Assembly (NCBI RefSeq): GCF_024498135.1
Contig: NZ_JANHOH010000002.1
Location: forward strand, 620,001-684,000
Origin: Mucilaginibacter aquariorum
GTDB taxonomy: Bacteria > Bacteroidota > Bacteroidia > Sphingobacteriales > Sphingobacteriaceae
Length of the DNA: 64,000 bases
Reading direction: 5' to 3'
In this document: positions 45,620 through 55,448 of the stretch, one piece after another
Layout: every line of letters begins with the position of its first letter
How positions within the stretch are numbered: the first letter of the stretch is position 1
The notes under the pieces: model-generated
The model's database searches: none
Seen by the model: the letters and a program-made list of their open reading frames with translations, nothing else
Told to the model about the DNA's origin: nothing
Position numbers and translations under genes: made by a program

Positions 45620-48600
45620 ATGGATTTTAAATGGCTACTCAAATTTGCGTGCCTTATACTATGCTGTACATTTACAGCTACGGTATACGCACAAACCACA
45701 CAACTGCGAGGTAAAATACTTGATGATGATAATGCACCTGTGCCCGGTGCTACCATCAAAGTAAAAGGAACCACAAATGCGGTAAGCAGCGCGGCAGACG
45801 GAAGCTTTTCAATAAGCTATAATAATCCGTCGACTTTAATTGTAAGTTTTATAGGCTACACCACTAAGAATATAAATGTAACCAACGAAACTAATTTGGT
45901 TATAACCTTAGCCCCAGACAGGCAGGCCCTGGGCGAGGTTGTGGTGACAGCATTAGGTGTAAAGCGAGAGAAGCGAAACCTTACTTACAGCACACAGGAA
46001 ATAAAAGGAGAACAGCTCACGCAAACAAAAGAACCCAACCTGGTAAATGCTATTGCAGGCAAAGTTTCGGGTGTGCAAGTAACAAGTTCATCGGGCACGC
46101 CGGGTAGCTCTTCAAGGATAGTTATACGTGGCGGGTCATCCTTTTTTGGCGAAAACCAGCCGCTAATGGTAATTGATGGTGTGCCGGTTGACAATGCGGA
46201 AACGGGTAACCTTAATTCGGGCCCGGGAACTAACAGGCTGGCAGATATCGACCCTGCTATAATAGATAACATAAACGTATTAAAGGGTGCTGCCGCAACA
46301 GCGCTATACGGCTCTAAAGGCGCTAATGGCGTTGTTATTATCACAACCAAAAATGGAGGATTAAATAAAAGGGCGACCATTAACGTTTCATCCGATTTTT
46401 CGTTCGAGAAACCTTTATTACCACAAATACAAAGCAAGTACTCGCTGGGAACCAACGGGATTTATTTTGATGGCGAAAGTCAAAAAACAAGTACCTCATG
46501 GGGCGCTCTTATGGATACGCTGTTAATTAACGGCCAACCCGCCAAAAAGTACAACCAGTCCGATTTGTTTTTTAGAACAGGGCATACTTATAACAATACA
46601 GTAAGCATAAACGGCGGCGGTGCAGCATCTACCTACTTAATATCTTATTCAAACCTTACGCAGGACGGAACAGTACCTACAACATCTTTTAAAAGGAACA
46701 CAATATTTGCCAAATATGGGGCAGAGATCCTTCCAAATTTACATACCACGTTCCAGCTGAATTATGCTAACTCCAAAAACGACAGGATGCCGGAAGGATA
46801 CGCACTGGAAAGCCCGGTTTGGACAATTTTTTCGGCGCCTATATCTTACAATATGCAGCCTTCTACAAATCCTGATGGCACACAGCGTTTGTATCGTTTT
46901 TCGCGCAATAACCCTTATTGGGTGCTTGACAATATCAAGAACACATCATCAGTAAACAGGTTTCTGCCAACATTTACGGCAGATTACAAACCTTTAAAGT
47001 GGCTTACTATCACCGAGCGCTTCGGGGCAGATGTGTATACAGAGATGGCAAGATACCGCGAGTCGACCAAGTCATCATCTAATCCGAACGGGCGTTTGGT
47101 TGATTATAATAACACCTTCAGACAAATCAACAATGATTTAATTATCAGTGCCAACAAGCAGGCCGGCGATTTTAATATAGACGTGTTATTGGGAAATAAC
47201 ATTATATCAACATATTCAGAAAATACATATGCTAACGGTGTTGGATTAACCGTGCCTGGTTTATATAACATGAGCTCGGCATCGTCGGTTACTTATAGCG
47301 AAGGATCTTACCTACAGCGTAAAGTTGGGTTTTATCTGCAATCATCGGTAGATTATAAACGTTTCCTGATATTATCCCTTACAGGCAGATATGATGGAAA
47401 CTCGGTACTAGCAACGGATAAAAACTTTTATCCTTACGGCTCGGCAGCAACCAGCTTCATATTTTCCGAATTCTTTTCTGATAGCTTTAAGCAAATAATG
47501 AACCTGGGTAAAGTGAGGGTTTCTTACGGTACTGTGGGTAACGACGGCAGCATAGGCGCGTATAATTTATCAACGGCTTACGATAAGCAAACTATCCGCA
47601 ATATAGCTTTTCCATACAGCGGGCAGGCAGGGTTCTTGATAAGCAATACGCTTGCTAACGCCACCCTTAAAAACGAAAGGATCAACGAGTTTGAAGTTGG
47701 TTTCGAGGCAGGCTTTTTTAACAACCGTATCAGTTTAGAAGCATCTTATTTTAATAAGCAAACCATTGATGGGATTATTCCAAATGTGGCCATTGCGCCG
47801 TCAACCGGCTATAGTGCCACCAGCGTAAACTCTGCTAAAATGCGTAACAGGGGTATTGAGGTATTATTGAACGCGACCCCGGTTAAAACGCAGGATTTCC
47901 GTTGGGACCTTACCTTAAACTTTACACGGCTCCGCAATAAGGTGCTCGGTATTTACCAGGATCAAAAACAACTTAGCAATGGCTTTACATCTATTATCCT
48001 GGATCAGCCTTATGGGGTTATCTTTGGTACGCGTTACGCGCGTAATGATCAGGGTAAATTGCTAACTGATGATACCGGATTGCCGTTTGCCGATGCCGAG
48101 CAAGGGATTGTTGGTAACATAAACCCCGACTGGCTTGGCGGGATGAACAACAATATCAGGTATAAACAATTTTCATTAAGCTTCTTCTTTGATATTAAAC
48201 AAGGTGGTGATATTCAGAATAACGTTGATGGATACGGCTATTTTTATGGAACACCAAAGGTGACAGAAGATAGAGGCCCGCGTGTTGTTGACGGTATAAA
48301 CGCTACAACCGGCCAGCCAAATACAGTATCTGTTAACGGGCAGGCGTATTACCAACGTATTAATGGTGTGCTGGAATCTGTGATTCAGGATGGCAGTTAT
48401 ATTAAGTTACGTAATGTAAGTATTGGTTATAGCTTTAAGCCATCATGGTTAGCTAAAACGCCTTTCAAATCGGCCTCGGTGGGGGTTACCGGTCGTAACT
48501 TGTGGATACATGCACCACATTTTACCGGTGGCGACCCTGAAGTAAGTTCGTTTGGAGCTGCAAACGGATCGCAGGGGATCTATTCATTCTCTACACCAAC

Positions 48601-48640
48601 ATCAAGGTCAATCGATTTTAATATTAAGTTCACCTTATAA
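45620..48640 (+). CDS. SusC/RagA-type TonB-dependent outer membrane transporter
   Basis: A 1006-residue protein. A signal peptide (LILCCTFTATVYAQ) is followed by a carboxypeptidase-D-like domain (LRGKILDDDNAPVPGATIKVKG) and a plug with GEVVVTALGVKREKRNLTYS, IVIRGGSSF and VLKGAAATALYG. The beta barrel follows with an aromatic end (SIDFNIKFTL). Its sequence differs from the first SusC, so it probably imports another glycan. It is divergent from GH127 and leads a SusC-SusD pair. Confidence 0.92.
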   Translation: MDFKWLLKFACLILCCTFTATVYAQTTQLRGKILDDDNAPVPGATIKVKGTTNAVSSAADGSFSISYNNPSTLIVSFIGYTTKNINVTNETNLVITLAPDRQALGEVVVTALGVKREKRNLTYSTQEIKGEQLTQTKEPNLVNAIAGKVSGVQVTSSSGTPGSSSRIVIRGGSSFFGENQPLMVIDGVPVDNAETGNLNSGPGTNRLADIDPAIIDNINVLKGAAATALYGSKGANGVVIITTKNGGLNKRATINVSSDFSFEKPLLPQIQSKYSLGTNGIYFDGESQKTSTSWGALMDTLLINGQPAKKYNQSDLFFRTGHTYNNTVSINGGGAASTYLISYSNLTQDGTVPTTSFKRNTIFAKYGAEILPNLHTTFQLNYANSKNDRMPEGYALESPVWTIFSAPISYNMQPSTNPDGTQRLYRFSRNNPYWVLDNIKNTSSVNRFLPTFTADYKPLKWLTITERFGADVYTEMARYRESTKSSSNPNGRLVDYNNTFRQINNDLIISANKQAGDFNIDVLLGNNIISTYSENTYANGVGLTVPGLYNMSSASSVTYSEGSYLQRKVGFYLQSSVDYKRFLILSLTGRYDGNSVLATDKNFYPYGSAATSFIFSEFFSDSFKQIMNLGKVRVSYGTVGNDGSIGAYNLSTAYDKQTIRNIAFPYSGQAGFLISNTLANATLKNERINEFEVGFEAGFFNNRISLEASYFNKQTIDGIIPNVAIAPSTGYSATSVNSAKMRNRGIEVLLNATPVKTQDFRWDLTLNFTRLRNKVLGIYQDQKQLSNGFTSIILDQPYGVIFGTRYARNDQGKLLTDDTGLPFADAEQGIVGNINPDWLGGMNNNIRYKQFSLSFFFDIKQGGDIQNNVDGYGYFYGTPKVTEDRGPRVVDGINATTGQPNTVSVNGQAYYQRINGVLESVIQDGSYIKLRNVSIGYSFKPSWLAKTPFKSASVGVTGRNLWIHAPHFTGGDPEVSSFGAANGSQGIYSFSTPTSRSIDFNIKFTL

Positions 48641-48668
48641 GCTTTTGCTTATTGCAAATAAAGTAAAC

Positions 48669-50063
48669 ATGAAAAAATATATAATCTTACTAACAGTTAC
48701 ACTCACCGTATTTACGGGGTGTAAAAAATATATCGATGTAAATAAGGACCCTAACAGGCCTGTAAACGTAAGCGAGGCTTTAATACTTGCACCGGTAGAA
48801 GTAGCTATATCACAAAACATACAAGCCGCCGGGGGCGGTAACCTGGCTATTATAATACAGGAATATATGCAGGTGATAGCGCTGAACCAGCCGCCGCCTA
48901 ATGCAGGTACTTATTTAATGTACAACCAGGATATGGACGGCGATTGGTACAACTTTTACGTTCAATGCCTTAATAATCTGGTTATTTTAAATAAAAAAGC
49001 CGAAGCAAATAATAATACCAATTACGCTGCTATAGCCAAAATACTAACCGCCTATTGCCTTGGCTCGGCTACCGATGTTTGGGGTGATATACCCTATTCA
49101 GAGGCTTTTAATGGTATAGATAACTTAACGCCTGTGTATGATTCACAGGAGAAGATTTACGAGAGTATCCAAACCCTGCTTGACAATGCGATAGCAGATA
49201 TTGCTAAGGGCGGCATACTAAAGCCGGCTGGCGACGACTTCTTTTATGGGGGCGATATGGATAAATGGCAAAGGCTTGCTTATACGTTAAAGGCACGTTA
49301 TTATATGCATTTAACTAAAGCGCCCGGCCATACGGCGGCAGCACAAGCACAGCTTGCCCTTACCGCCCTTGAAAAAGGAATGATAAGTAACGATGATGAC
49401 CTGAAAATGGAATTTGGTGGTGAGGCCGGCGAAGAGAATCCATGGCAGCAAAACTTTCTTCCGGGTTCTACGCTGGTGCTGGCATCTACGGGAGTAGAAG
49501 GGTTTAAACAACGTAGCGATCCCAGATTATCAAAAATGGTAGCGCCAGCAAAAGAAACAGGCTTATACACAGGCAGAGAGATAGGAATTGATGGAATTGG
49601 TAGCTTAGAATCATATTCATTAGGTGGGCCTTTTTATGCTAATGCAAGCTCAAATAACTACATTTTCAACTATTCAGAAGCGCTGTTTTTAAAGGCGGAA
49701 GCTACCCTTATTACATCAGGTGTTAGCGCTGCCCAACCCATTTATGTAGATGCTGTAATGTCGCACATGACTAAGCTTGGTATAGGTACTACCGCTGCAA
49801 ATAACTATCTCACCGCGAGGGGGGCATTAACAGCCGGCAATGCGCTGCAACTGATCATTGAAGAGAAGCAGATAGCGAACTACCTTTCGATGGAAAATTT
49901 TACCGATTGGAGAAGAACGGGCTTCCCGGTGTTAACCAAGGTGAAAAATGCATTATCGGAGATCCCGCGCCGGGTATTGTATCCTCAAGCAGAGATCATA
50001 GCTAATTCGCAGCCTCAACAAACTGCAAAGTTAACTGATAGATTATGGTGGGATGCGCAATAA
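48669..50063 (+). CDS. SusD-like (SusD/RagB family) lipoprotein
   Basis: A protein of 464 residues from ATG 48669. An earlier in-frame ATG at 48552 lies inside the SusC gene and would hide the lipoprotein signal, so it is rejected. The lipobox cysteine is Cys18 (TVFTGCKKY). The sequence YCLGSATDVWGDIPYSEAF and the C-terminal SMENFTDWRRTGFP match the SusD-like_2 group. It is cotranscribed with SusC 28 bases upstream and would bind the incoming oligosaccharide at the cell surface. Confidence 0.9.
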   Translation: MKKYIILLTVTLTVFTGCKKYIDVNKDPNRPVNVSEALILAPVEVAISQNIQAAGGGNLAIIIQEYMQVIALNQPPPNAGTYLMYNQDMDGDWYNFYVQCLNNLVILNKKAEANNNTNYAAIAKILTAYCLGSATDVWGDIPYSEAFNGIDNLTPVYDSQEKIYESIQTLLDNAIADIAKGGILKPAGDDFFYGGDMDKWQRLAYTLKARYYMHLTKAPGHTAAAQAQLALTALEKGMISNDDDLKMEFGGEAGEENPWQQNFLPGSTLVLASTGVEGFKQRSDPRLSKMVAPAKETGLYTGREIGIDGIGSLESYSLGGPFYANASSNNYIFNYSEALFLKAEATLITSGVSAAQPIYVDAVMSHMTKLGIGTTAANNYLTARGALTAGNALQLIIEEKQIANYLSMENFTDWRRTGFPVLTKVKNALSEIPRRVLYPQAEIIANSQPQQTAKLTDRLWWDAQ

Positions 50064-50183
50064 TGTATGCTACTTAACAGATATTACTATTAAGCCCATT
50101 TTTGATAATATAATGCTACAACCTGTTAAATAGCAGCATTATTACTTTTAAGCGAAGAGTTAATTTTGAACAAATAATAAAAT

Positions 50184-51122
50184 ATGATAAAATTTGATTG
50201 GAAAGGTGTTTTCCCGGCAGTAACAACAAAGTTTACAGCAAACGATGAATTAGATTTTGAAGCCTTTGATAAGAATTTAAACGCGCAGATAGAAGCAGGT
50301 GTAAACGGCATTATATTAGGCGGATCGCTGGGGGAGGCCAGTGTTTTAAGCGATGAGGAAAAGTTTGCGTTACTTACGCATACCATTAAGTTTGTTGACG
50401 CGCAAATACCTGTTTTGTTAAATATTGCCGAGCAAACCACCAAAGCAGCTATTGCACTTGCCCAAAAAGCGTTGGATTTAGGTGCCGATGGTTTAATGGC
50501 ATTGCCACCAATGCGATATAATGCTGATACTTACGAAACGCTTAATTATTTTAGCGCGATAGCCAAAAGCACGCCTTTGCCTATTATGATATACAATAAC
50601 CCGGTTGATTATAAAATAGAGGTTACCCTTGATATGTTTGAAGAACTTGCCGCTTATGATAATATACAGGCGGTAAAAGAATCAACCCGTAACATATCAA
50701 ATGTTACCCGTATGATCAACCGCTTTGGCGACAGGTTTAAAATAATGACCGGGGTTGACCCCTTAGCTATGGAAAGCCTTGTAATGGGCGCGCATGGCTG
50801 GGTAGCCGGTTTGGTTGATGCCTTCCCAAAAGAAACGGTTGCTATTTACAGGCTGGTAAAAGCAGGGCGTATTGATGAGGCATTGGCTATATATCGTTGG
50901 TTTTTGCCTGTTTTAGAGCTGGATATACACCCCAAACTGGTACAATACATTAAACTGGCCGAAGTGGCAACAGGTATTGGTACCGAAACGGTACGCGCGC
51001 CGCGTTTAGCCCTGATGGGAGCAGAGCGTGCGCAGGTGCAAAAAATTATAGATGATGCATTGGCTACCAGACCGGTTTTACCTGAAGGTACCTGGGGTGA
51101 GTTAAGCGAAGTAACAGCATAG
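50184..51122 (+). CDS. Dihydrodipicolinate synthase family lyase/dehydratase
   Basis: A 312-residue TIM-barrel of the DapA superfamily. The Schiff-base lysine is K165 (VKESTRN), with Tyr137 in IYNNP. The usual GTTGE motif is replaced by GSLGEAS, which points away from DapA itself. Relatives include keto-deoxy-sugar dehydratases and the pyrroline-4-hydroxy-2-carboxylate deaminase of hydroxyproline breakdown. It follows the second SusC-SusD pair by 120 bases and is upstream of a hairpin terminator. Either pathway would fit the arabinan/hydroxyproline theme. Confidence 0.82.
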   Translation: MIKFDWKGVFPAVTTKFTANDELDFEAFDKNLNAQIEAGVNGIILGGSLGEASVLSDEEKFALLTHTIKFVDAQIPVLLNIAEQTTKAAIALAQKALDLGADGLMALPPMRYNADTYETLNYFSAIAKSTPLPIMIYNNPVDYKIEVTLDMFEELAAYDNIQAVKESTRNISNVTRMINRFGDRFKIMTGVDPLAMESLVMGAHGWVAGLVDAFPKETVAIYRLVKAGRIDEALAIYRWFLPVLELDIHPKLVQYIKLAEVATGIGTETVRAPRLALMGAERAQVQKIIDDALATRPVLPEGTWGELSEVTA

Positions 51123-51210
51123 GTTAATCAGAATTAACACAGCGAAGCCAGATAGGTATTTATGTCTATTCTTTTGCTTAAAGCAAGTTTGAGTTAATAA
51201 TTACACTGCA

Positions 51211-51254
51211 AAACAGAAGGCTGCCAAATAATATTTTGGCAGCCTTCTGTTTTT
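51211..51254 (+). terminator. Strong terminator after the DHDPS-family gene
   Basis: A perfect 19-bp stem (51211-51229 with 51236-51254) has a 6-base loop, and ends in T residues on the right arm. It should end the SusC-SusD-lyase transcript and separates it from the AraC gene. Confidence 0.88.
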
Positions 51255-51391
51255 AACGTTAGCTTGATTTTGTTTTTCGCAAAATCACATCGATTTTATC
51301 AAATACTACCCATATTTTACCCTAATTAGTGTTACGTGTTGGTATTTAAAGTTAAATAATTGTAAATTGTACACATATTAAATCTGCCACC

Positions 51392-52294
51392 ATGAAAGTA
51401 CTGCAATTTACAATACCGGTAGCACACGATAAAAGTGTGATTGCAGAGCAGGTTAACCTGCCGCATCATTATCCTTACCTGCATCGTCACCAGGAGGCGC
51501 AGATCACCTGGATCCAGGAAGGGGAGGGAACTTTAATAGCAGGGAATAACATGCATGCTTTTGGCCCCGGCGATATATTTTTATTAGGGGTTAACCTGCC
51601 GCATTTATTTAAAAGTAATCATGAATATTATCAGCCCGATAGTACCTTGCGGGCAAAAGCGATAACCATTTTCTTTAATCCGGATGGCTTACTTTCGTCT
51701 ATGTTTGAGCTGCCCGAAATGAAAGCGTTCAAGATCTTTATTCAGCAGCACCAGCAAGGATTTAAGGTGCCCGAAGAGTATTCTCACAAAATATCGCAGG
51801 CCATGTATTCGGTTAAAAAGGCAAAAGGCTGCGATCAGCTCATTGCTTTCTTTAATCTGCTTAAAAACTTGCATATGATGAACGCTAAGCTCGGCCCGCT
51901 CTCTGCATTTGGTAGTTTCCCGGGCATTACCGAAAATGAAGGTATCAGGATAGGCAATATCTACAATTTTATAATGCAAAACTACAGCGAATCTATAACG
52001 CTGGAAGATGTTGCAAAAGCGGCCTATATGACACCCGAATCATTTTGCCGATATTTTAAAAAGCATACCGGGCATACCTTTATATCATTCCTTAACGAGA
52101 TGCGCATTAACGAGGCCTGTAAAAAACTTACCGAGCATAAGTTTGCAAGTATCTCAACAGTAGCTTACAATTGCGGTTTTAAAAGCATTAATAACTTTAA
52201 CAGGGTGTTTAAGTATTTAATAGGCAGCTCTCCGCGCGAGTATTTGGACAGTTACAATAACAACGTAAGCAACCTTACCCGGGTAGCAAGCTAA
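51392..52294 (+). CDS. AraC family transcriptional regulator
   Basis: A 300-residue regulator. A cupin N-terminal domain (HHYPYLHRHQEAQITWIQEGEGTL, with histidines) senses a ligand, and a C-terminal AraC domain binds DNA (TLEDVAKAAYMTPESFCRYFKKHTG and VAYNCGFKSINNFNRVFKYLIG). The sensor domain resembles those that respond to sugars. The terminator upstream gives it its own transcript, and it may regulate the adjacent SusC locus or the DUF885 gene. Confidence 0.87.
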   Translation: MKVLQFTIPVAHDKSVIAEQVNLPHHYPYLHRHQEAQITWIQEGEGTLIAGNNMHAFGPGDIFLLGVNLPHLFKSNHEYYQPDSTLRAKAITIFFNPDGLLSSMFELPEMKAFKIFIQQHQQGFKVPEEYSHKISQAMYSVKKAKGCDQLIAFFNLLKNLHMMNAKLGPLSAFGSFPGITENEGIRIGNIYNFIMQNYSESITLEDVAKAAYMTPESFCRYFKKHTGHTFISFLNEMRINEACKKLTEHKFASISTVAYNCGFKSINNFNRVFKYLIGSSPREYLDSYNNNVSNLTRVAS

Positions 52295-52367
52295 CGTGAT
52301 CTAAAAATAATCGGTTTCAATTTTATAGCCGGACAGGCACCGGATGGCCAACCTTATTTCTTTTTTT

Positions 52368-54188
52368 ATGAATAAAAACACACTATTTTCCGTTCCTGTT
52401 AGCGGGCTGTATAAATGTCTTTTAGTTTTAATGTTGACGGTTTACAGTCCGCTTGTTTTTGCGCAAAACACGGCTAATATGGCCGCTATTTATGAACAAG
52501 CCAGTGAAATGTCGGGCAAGATCATTCAGTACAACCAGGATGTAGACGCTATATCAGATTTTTATTCGCCATACACCACTAATGAACGTACGGAGTATCA
52601 ACGCAGACAACAGGCGCTTAACTCGCCGCAGCAGCGTAAAAGATTGGTTGAACTAAACAACGATTATCTTAAACAATTGGCCGGTACCAATTTTGATGCG
52701 ATGAGTATCTACGGTAAGGTTGATTATATCCTGCTGAAAAAGAAGATCAATTTTGAGCTGCTTGATTTAGATAAAGAAGAAGAAAAATACAACGGCATTA
52801 AAAAATATATATCATTTGCCAATCCTATTTACGAGTTGGAAATGAAACGCCGCCGAGGCGGCAGCATGGATGCGCAACAGGTAGCCCAGCAATTGAACGC
52901 TATTATTAAACAAATAAAAACAGACTCGGCATCGGTTAAAAAAGTGGCATCAATAGATATGCCTTTAGCCAAAATGGCCCAATCTGCCGTTATTGGTCTG
53001 CGCGATCGTTTAAGAAGCACCTGTAATTTCTACTTGGGGTACGATCCGCAATTTACGTGGTGGATAGCTGCTCCTTACAGATCATTGGATAGCAGCCTTA
53101 CACGTTACAGCAAACTCCTGATTGGCGCTGGAAAAGTATTAAACACCACACAAAAACCAGATAGCAGCGGTATTAAGGGTGTCCCTATTGGCCGTGATCA
53201 ACTGATAAAACAATTGCAAGCCGAACTGATCCCATATACCCCTGAGGAACTTATTGCGCTTGCCAATAAGGAATTTGCCTGGTGCGATAAAGAAATGCTT
53301 AAAGCGTCAAATGAAATGGGTTTTGGCAACGACTGGAAAAAAGCCCTCGAAAAGGTAAAGAATAGTTATGTAGAAGTAGGTAAACAACCCGAGCTGATCG
53401 TAAAGCTATATAACGACGCTATCTCTTTCATAAAAGAGCGGGATATGATCACCATACCACCACTTGCCGAAGAAACTTGGGGAATGGTAATGATGTCGCC
53501 CCAGAGGCAGTTGGTGAACCCATTTTTTACCGGTGGTAAAGAGATCAGCATATCCTACCCTACTAATACAATGAGTACGGAAGATAAACTAATGAGTATG
53601 CGCGGCAACAATCCTTATTTTTCGAGGGGCACGGTACAGCATGAGTTGATACCGGGTCATAATCTGCAATATTTTATGAACAGTCGTTACAAACCCTATC
53701 GCCGGGATTTTTCTACGCCGTTTGCTATCGAAGGCTGGTCGTTATACTGGGAGCTGCTATTGTATGATAAAGGTTTTGCCAAAACGCCTGAAGAAAGGAT
53801 AGGGATGTTGTTTTGGCGGATGCACCGTTGCGCGCGTATTATTTTCTCGCTTAACTATCACTTAGGCAAATGGTCGCCACAGCAATGTATTGATTTTTTG
53901 GTTGACAGGGTAGGTCATGAAAAAGCTAATGCCGAGGGTGAAGTGCGCCGCTCGTTCGTAGGTGGTTACAGTCCGCTTTACCAGGTAGCTTATCTGGTAG
54001 GTGGCTTGCAACTTTTTAGCTTAAAAAAAGAACTGGTTGATAATGGTAAAATGACGCTTAAACAATTTCATGATACGGTGATAAAAGAGAACCTGATACC
54101 TGTAGAACTATTGAGGGCAACGTTAACTAACCAAAAGCTCGATCGCGATTTTACCACGCAATGGAAGTTTTACGATTTTAACAAATAG
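52368..54188 (+). CDS. DUF885 family secreted hydrolase
   Basis: A protein of about 606 residues from ATG 52368 (an earlier ATG at 52344 would precede the signal peptide). The signal peptide is CLLVLMLTVYSPLVFAQ. The metal-binding motif is HELIPGH, followed by a glutamate in FAIEGWSLYWE, as is conserved in DUF885 metallo-hydrolases, which resemble peptidases. It is exported. By location it may cleave peptides from glycoproteins degraded by the locus; this is a guess. Confidence 0.83.
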   Translation: MNKNTLFSVPVSGLYKCLLVLMLTVYSPLVFAQNTANMAAIYEQASEMSGKIIQYNQDVDAISDFYSPYTTNERTEYQRRQQALNSPQQRKRLVELNNDYLKQLAGTNFDAMSIYGKVDYILLKKKINFELLDLDKEEEKYNGIKKYISFANPIYELEMKRRRGGSMDAQQVAQQLNAIIKQIKTDSASVKKVASIDMPLAKMAQSAVIGLRDRLRSTCNFYLGYDPQFTWWIAAPYRSLDSSLTRYSKLLIGAGKVLNTTQKPDSSGIKGVPIGRDQLIKQLQAELIPYTPEELIALANKEFAWCDKEMLKASNEMGFGNDWKKALEKVKNSYVEVGKQPELIVKLYNDAISFIKERDMITIPPLAEETWGMVMMSPQRQLVNPFFTGGKEISISYPTNTMSTEDKLMSMRGNNPYFSRGTVQHELIPGHNLQYFMNSRYKPYRRDFSTPFAIEGWSLYWELLLYDKGFAKTPEERIGMLFWRMHRCARIIFSLNYHLGKWSPQQCIDFLVDRVGHEKANAEGEVRRSFVGGYSPLYQVAYLVGGLQLFSLKKELVDNGKMTLKQFHDTVIKENLIPVELLRATLTNQKLDRDFTTQWKFYDFNK

Positions 54189-54273
54189 CCTTAAGTATGT
54201 TTTAGCATTGTTGAAGCAGGGAAAGATCAATCTTAAAACCTTTAATTGTCGTTGAACATAATGATCGTAAGCT

Positions 54274-55083
54274 TTAAACCCTGACGCTAACTTTTAAGAA
54301 ATTGGCGTCGATTGAGGTATGCCCGTCAGTACCTTTGTTTTGCGCGTTAAACAACTCCTCTAATTGTTGTTGCAATACTTCTGCCTGGCCATTTTTTTCG
54401 GCCGCCTCAAAGGCATTCATTGTCGGGCCGTAATATAAACGGAACATACCCAGATATTCGGCAGGCGTGCAGTCAATGTTAAACGTAAATGAGTCTTTAA
54501 GAAAGCTGATATTTTCTTTGGGGATCCCCGCTGCCGTGAACCGTTCGATGACCTGGTCTTCTTTTCCCCAAAGCATCGGGCTAACGAAGCCTTCGGGTGG
54601 CGGTGGTGTATAAGCCGAGCTGATCTTCAGGATCTGTGCCACCAAAGTTGGGTCACCCGGTATCCAGTTACCCATCACTATCCGACCCCCGGGTTTAGTA
54701 ACGCGCACCATTTCCTTAGCAACATCAAAAGGCCTGGGTGCAAACATCGCCCCAAATACACTAACTACCAGGTCAAAATTATTATCCGGAAGTTCACTTA
54801 GATTGGTTGCATCGCCTTCTTTAAAAGTGATATTGTTCAAGCCCTCGGTTTTAGCCCGCAGGTTTCCTGCAGCTACCAGGTTTTGTGCGATATCTACCCC
54901 TAAAACAACCGCACCACGCTTAGCTTCTGGTATAGCTGTTGTACCGTCCCCACAGCCAAGGTCAAGAACTTGCATGCCTTTAGTAATGCCTAACTTAGCT
55001 ACAAAGGCTTCGCCGCTATCACGCATGGTGGCAGCTATGCGGGTAAAGTCGCCTTTTTCCCATAACGCTTTGTTCGGATTCAT
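54274..55083 (-). CDS. Class I SAM-dependent methyltransferase
   Basis: A 269-residue methyltransferase. Motif I is VLDLGCGDGTTAIP, the ribose-binding acid follows in LGVDIAQNLV, and the sequence FDLVVSVFGAMFAPRPFDVAKEMVRV carries motifs IV and V, as in ubiquinone/menaquinone C-methyltransferase relatives. It stands alone; the 365 bases upstream hold a promoter facing the other way. The substrate is not known. Confidence 0.85.
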   Translation of the reverse strand: MNPNKALWEKGDFTRIAATMRDSGEAFVAKLGITKGMQVLDLGCGDGTTAIPEAKRGAVVLGVDIAQNLVAAGNLRAKTEGLNNITFKEGDATNLSELPDNNFDLVVSVFGAMFAPRPFDVAKEMVRVTKPGGRIVMGNWIPGDPTLVAQILKISSAYTPPPPEGFVSPMLWGKEDQVIERFTAAGIPKENISFLKDSFTFNIDCTPAEYLGMFRLYYGPTMNAFEAAEKNGQAEVLQQQLEELFNAQNKGTDGHTSIDANFLKVSVRV

Positions 55084-55310
55084 AATTGATTTTAGGAAAG
55101 TAAATTTAGCATAATTTATGTGTTTTGCAAGTCTAAGAGTCTATTAGTCTGTAACTTACTGTGATATTATACTGTGTTAATTAGAGTCTCCGTGAAAAAA
55201 TGTTATGTCGATTTATTTGCTGCCAGCAGCACATTGTATTCTATTTATTGACAATTCAACTATCGTTCAGATAAGTTTCTGTTGTAAATAATAAATCACT
55301 ATCAAAGTAC

Positions 55311-55340
55311 TTTGAAACAAAAAGTAAATTATTACTTTTG
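55311..55340 (+). promoter_or_regulatory. Bacteroidota-type promoter for the methyltransferase-VanZ-DgkA operon
   Basis: TTTG (55311-55314) and TACTTTTG (55333-55340) match the -33/-7 consensus with an 18-base spacer. The transcription start would be a few bases downstream, near TATCATATGATA (55342-55353), leaving a leader of roughly 100 bases. Confidence 0.6.
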
Positions 55341-55347
55341 TTATCAT

Positions 55348-55410
55348 ATGATACCATTGAAGGTTACCAAACCGGATGTTGGCTCCAATTTATTAGATGA
55401 TGAGTTATGA
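55348..55410 (+). CDS. Possible 20-residue leader peptide
   Basis: An ATG at 55348 opens a 20-codon frame (MIPLKVTKPDVGSNLLDDEL) ending in TGA at 55410, just after the promoter and 38 bases before the methyltransferase gene. It could be a leader peptide or chance. No codon pattern or homology supports it strongly. Confidence 0.2.
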   Translation: MIPLKVTKPDVGSNLLDDEL

Positions 55411-55448
55411 CAAGAATGATAGCGTCAACATAATTTAGATGATTTCAG

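Larger units (their letters stand above)
55084..55448. other. AT-rich intergenic region, 365 bases
   Basis: This gap separates two divergent transcription units. It contains the promoter at 55311-55340, a 12-bp palindrome at 55342-55353 and a 20-codon open reading frame at 55348-55410. No other gene or repeat was seen. Confidence 0.6.

Noticed and set aside
48552..48668. Upstream in-frame ATG for the second SusD gene
   Set aside because: It lies within the SusC gene and would bury the lipoprotein signal; ATG 48669 gives a proper lipobox.
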